Below the pieces are notes generated by a model. That model saw only the letters and a list, made by a program, of their open reading frames with translations. It was not told the DNA's origin and did not search any database. From positions 1-8,360 of the forward strand of contig CAXFIU010000050.1 in NCBI GenBank assembly GCA_964003245.1: 8,360 bases of DNA, in the 5' to 3' direction. Both the position numbers and the translations under genes were made by a program. Positions 6,332-8,360 of the stretch are shown piece by piece (the first letter of the stretch is position 1; each line of letters opens with the position of its first letter). The stretch comes from MGIIb-O2 sp964003245. Its GTDB lineage: Archaea > Thermoplasmatota > Poseidoniia > Poseidoniales > Thalassarchaeaceae.

Positions 6332-7236
6332 TTTTCTTCAACTTTATTTTTTCCTAGAAATTCTTGTAATCTTTCTTGGAACATCCATATACCAATTGTT
6401 ATTATGATAATTGTAGATAATATCCACCATAGTCTAGTTTTAACTTTTATTTCCATAGATAGAGATTCATAACAGAAATTGTCATTTTCAGTATCCTTTT
6501 CAATAATTATTACACAAGAATCCCAAGTTTTTAGTAAGTAAATTGGTGTTGAAATCTTAAATTCACAATCTTTTGTATTACTAATGCTATCCGATGAATT
6601 TGCTATAACGCATAAATTGTTTTCATATTCAAATCCTGATGGTAGCGTTTTTGAATCACTACTTCTACTAACAATTATTGCTTCAAATTCTTTGCTAAAT
6701 TCGCCATTACTCTGACAAAATATATTTGATTCCACAATAATTGGTGCCCCTGCTCCAACAACTAGAAGTTGATGTTTTAAGTCGTATTGACAAGTAATAT
6801 ATTGCTCTACATTAATGTTGACATCGTAACTTTCTGTGCCTCCAGGATCATAATTGACAGAATTAACTCTAGTAATTGTTGTTTTCACAGTTGATTCATA
6901 AGACCTAGATATTGTATCAATATCTCCATGATATGTGACTATGAAACTCCATTTCGAAAATCTATTAATTGTAATTTCTTGTGATGGGCCAATCGCTGCA
7001 AGTTCACTCTCAACATTTACTTGAACAGTAATCGTATGAGTTGTAGGATTCTCAATCTCGCACAACACATAAGTTACTTTCTGTGAACTCGAATTTACTG
7101 ACATCGTAGCAGACGGGTCACATACCAGTTCAACTTCTGGTGCTAATTGCGCTTCAGCAGTTGGGATATAGGAATTTAACGATACTGAGAATAAAAGAAA
7201 AATCATCACTAAACTTACTCTAGACAAAATTAACAC
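6328..7236 (-). CDS. Secreted type I membrane protein, unknown function
   Basis: Protein of 302 residues that I do not recognise. The GTG start at 7236 is chosen because it gives a normal signal peptide: an arginine at position 6, a hydrophobic core at about 7-20, and a likely cleavage after AEA near residue 29. An in-frame stop lies eight codons upstream, and an internal ATG (residue 11) would remove the basic residue. The ectodomain (about 30-266) is rich in beta-forming Val, Ile, Thr and Ser and contains eight cysteines (39, 59, 149, 174, 209, 224, 241, 255), enough for four disulphides. The first part (ENPTTHTITVQV) resembles Ig-like or NEW3-like beta-sandwich domains of archaeal surface proteins, which is only an impression. 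A C-terminal helix at about 268-286 anchors it, followed by a 16-residue charged tail. The fold suggests a binding or structural surface role; there is no catalytic motif. It probably has its own promoter in the 128-base gap upstream. Confidence 0.75.
   Translation of the reverse strand: MLILSRVSLVMIFLLFSVSLNSYIPTAEAQLAPEVELVCDPSATMSVNSSSQKVTYVLCEIENPTTHTITVQVNVESELAAIGPSQEITINRFSKWSFIVTYHGDIDTISRSYESTVKTTITRVNSVNYDPGGTESYDVNINVEQYITCQYDLKHQLLVVGAGAPIIVESNIFCQSNGEFSKEFEAIIVSRSSDSKTLPSGFEYENNLCVIANSSDSISNTKDCEFKISTPIYLLKTWDSCVIIIEKDTENDNFCYESLSMEIKVKTRLWWILSTIIIITIGIWMFQERLQEFLGKNKVEEN
6347..6352 (+). terminator. Possible oligo-T terminator of the plus-strand operon
   Basis: A run of six T residues, preceded by other T-rich stretches from 6332, lies just after the EF-hand stop and inside the 3' end of the opposite gene. 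Archaeal RNA polymerase often terminates at T tracts without a hairpin. No strong stem is present, so the call rests on base composition and position. Confidence 0.4.
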
Positions 7237-7278
7237 ATCAAAAAACGTACACGATTACCCTTGCACCATATTCAAACT

Positions 7279-7293
7279 TAGAGTAGAACTCTA
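7279..7293. repeat. Perfect 6-bp dyad (TAGAGT-N3-ACTCTA)
   Basis: An inverted repeat with six-base arms and a three-base centre lies 43-57 bases upstream of the GTG at 7236. Its centre falls about 14 bases downstream of a TATA-like element on the minus strand, where archaeal repressors often bind. It could instead form a small RNA hairpin or be chance. Confidence 0.4.
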
Positions 7294-7296
7294 GCC

Positions 7297-7304
7297 TAAA
7301 TAAG
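7297..7304 (-). promoter_or_regulatory. Possible TATA-like box for the minus-strand surface gene
   Basis: On the minus strand, CTTATTTA sits about 61-68 bases before the GTG at 7236, which would give a leader of roughly 35 bases. The element is weak compared with a consensus archaeal TATA box, and the region is AT-rich throughout. Confidence 0.3.
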
Positions 7305-7322
7305 TTGAGCCGTTAAATTCGT

Positions 7323-7330
7323 AAAGAAAA
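7323..7330 (-). terminator. Possible T-rich terminator after the right-edge gene
   Basis: TTTTCTTT on the minus strand lies 35-42 bases after the stop of the membrane protein gene. It is a candidate archaeal T-tract terminator and would separate that transcript from the next minus-strand gene. No hairpin supports it. Confidence 0.3.
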
Positions 7331-7364
7331 TACCATCTATTGATGATAATGAATCTCTGCAGTA

Positions 7365-8360
7365 TTACATAAAAATTTCACTTACAGCAAACAATGCTCC
7401 GATTATAAGAGCAAAAGTAAGCGCTGTAGCTGAGAAGAAATCACCTTCTGCTGGTTCTCCCATGATTGTCATTCCATCTTCCATTCCTTCGTCCTTTAGA
7501 CGATAGTAAGACAACAGAACTAGAAGCATTACCAAAGGTCCAGCAATAATATCCATTTGATTTCCATCACTGATATTTCGTACATTTCCTGCGACTAATC
7601 CAACATATGTTGAGATAGTTACTGCAATCCATGCAAAAGCAGATGGATGCATAATAGCCCACTTTCCAGTAGCTCCTTCAAAGAGAACGTTAGCAGCCCA
7701 TAGAGTGTACACTAGAATTAAACTTCCAGAAACTCCTACTGTGGCTTCTGAAGGTGCGCCCATTCCATCAGCACCAGCCATGTAGTTTAGTGCAGTTTCA
7801 CCATCTTCAATTACTCCTGCAGGATCAATAATCATCCTTAATGAGTAGAATAGTCCCATTAATACAAGAAGAACTAATGAAACCATTGCCATTTTATCTT
7901 CGACTTTAATTCCTCCAAACCAGTTTTCAATTCCCTCATTAACACCTTCTTCCATCAGGAAGTAGTATGCTGCGGAGTAAATTACTAGAACCAATGGTAC
8001 TACATATTTTGGTGCTTCATTAGCATCTGTGAAGTCTCCGTTTACTACAACACTGTAAGTCATTGTAGCTGTACCAATGATTACAGGGACCATTATTCTC
8101 CACATTCCTTTTGCTCCTTCATTAAGCATAAGTAGCGTAGACATTGTTAATCCTAACATCAAAAGTCCATTAAATGCAGTTTCAGGTCCTCCATTGCCCC
8201 ATGCTTGAGTTCCTTCAGCAGCTTCATTAGAGAGTAAAGTGAAACATCCATCTCCTCCTATGACATAACAGTCAGCAAAGAACATGAAGTTCAGAGCATA
8301 AATACCTGTAATTAAGGCAGTCAATATTAGGCATATCTTAGCAGGTGTAGATTCAATTCT
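7365..8360 (-). CDS. Polytopic membrane protein with two related four-helix halves (5' partial)
   Basis: Integral membrane protein, unrecognised. The frame stays open to the window edge with no stop (upstream codons read RIESTPAKICLI), so the start is outside and the TTG at 8324 is probably internal. Counting that TTG as residue 1, helices lie at about -5 to 17, 53-68, 74-93, 107-124, 144-164, 199-216, 223-246, 257-274 and 298-317. Residues 51-164 and 198-318 are internal copies: the motif EGAKGMWRIMVP recurs as EGATGKWAIMHP, and YYFLMEEG as YYRLKDEG. Four helices per copy means both halves have the same orientation. Basic residues place these repeated loops inside. The first outer loop has Cys19 and Cys27. 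No cofactor or nucleotide motif is visible, so transport is one option but unproven. The following minus-strand gene is 128 bases away. Confidence 0.82.
   Translation of the reverse strand, partial: RIESTPAKICLILTALITGIYALNFMFFADCYVIGGDGCFTLLSNEAAEGTQAWGNGGPETAFNGLLMLGLTMSTLLMLNEGAKGMWRIMVPVIIGTATMTYSVVVNGDFTDANEAPKYVVPLVLVIYSAAYYFLMEEGVNEGIENWFGGIKVEDKMAMVSLVLLVLMGLFYSLRMIIDPAGVIEDGETALNYMAGADGMGAPSEATVGVSGSLILVYTLWAANVLFEGATGKWAIMHPSAFAWIAVTISTYVGLVAGNVRNISDGNQMDIIAGPLVMLLVLLSYYRLKDEGMEDGMTIMGEPAEGDFFSATALTFALIIGALFAVSEIFM
7371..8174 (-). repeat. Internal protein duplication, two four-helix repeats
   Basis: The copies are encoded at about 8174-7833 and 7733-7371. Residues 53-80 align with 200-227 without gaps at an offset of 147 (shared G, E69/E216, G70/G217, G73/G220, W75/W222, M78/M225, P80/P227). 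Residues 110-131 align with 263-284 at an offset of 153 (P, YY, EG, G). The likeness is at protein level. Confidence 0.75.

Noticed and set aside
8322..8324. TTG as the true start of the right-edge membrane protein
   Set aside because: The frame continues to the edge with codons that extend the first hydrophobic helix, so the start probably lies outside the window.

Overview
This AT-rich window looks like chromosome from a planktonic archaeon, most plausibly Marine Group II/III Euryarchaeota (class Poseidoniia). The reasons are tightly packed genes with overlapping stop and start codons, a large membrane-anchored M14 peptidase carrying Asp/Asn/Gly-rich calcium-type repeats, a sodium symporter beside it, and surface proteins with single C-terminal anchors. 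This assignment is inference from gene style and was not tested by a search. I see no mobile element, CRISPR array, tRNA or rRNA gene, and no gene-free stretch longer than 128 bases.

Bases 1-6331 (+ strand) form one compact run of five genes: a 5'-truncated, C-terminally anchored zinc carboxypeptidase (M14); a neurotransmitter:sodium symporter family (NSS/SLC6/LeuT-type) transporter joined to it by a TAATG overlap; a small GtrA-like four-helix membrane protein joined by a GTGA overlap; histidyl-tRNA synthetase; and a two-helix membrane protein with a cytoplasmic EF-hand domain. The first two make sense together: the peptidase would release C-terminal amino acids from peptides outside the cell, and the symporter would import amino acids using sodium. 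HisS and the EF-hand protein may simply be co-transcribed.

Bases 6328-8360 (- strand) hold two genes converging on that run: a type I membrane protein of unknown function (signal peptide, eight-cysteine ectodomain, C-terminal helix), and a polytopic membrane protein running off the right edge. The latter is built from two clearly related four-helix halves. The convergent genes overlap by four bases at their stops, and T-rich possible termination tracts for each strand lie inside the opposite gene's 3' end. A 128-base gap between the two minus-strand genes holds a possible TATA-like promoter, a short perfect dyad and a T-rich possible terminator.

The points most worth a second look are: the calcium-type cassettes inserted twice into the M14 catalytic domain; a eukaryote-like chloride-site residue set in the symporter; a histidyl-tRNA synthetase whose motif 3 lacks the usual arginine; the EF-hand membrane protein; and the internally duplicated membrane protein.
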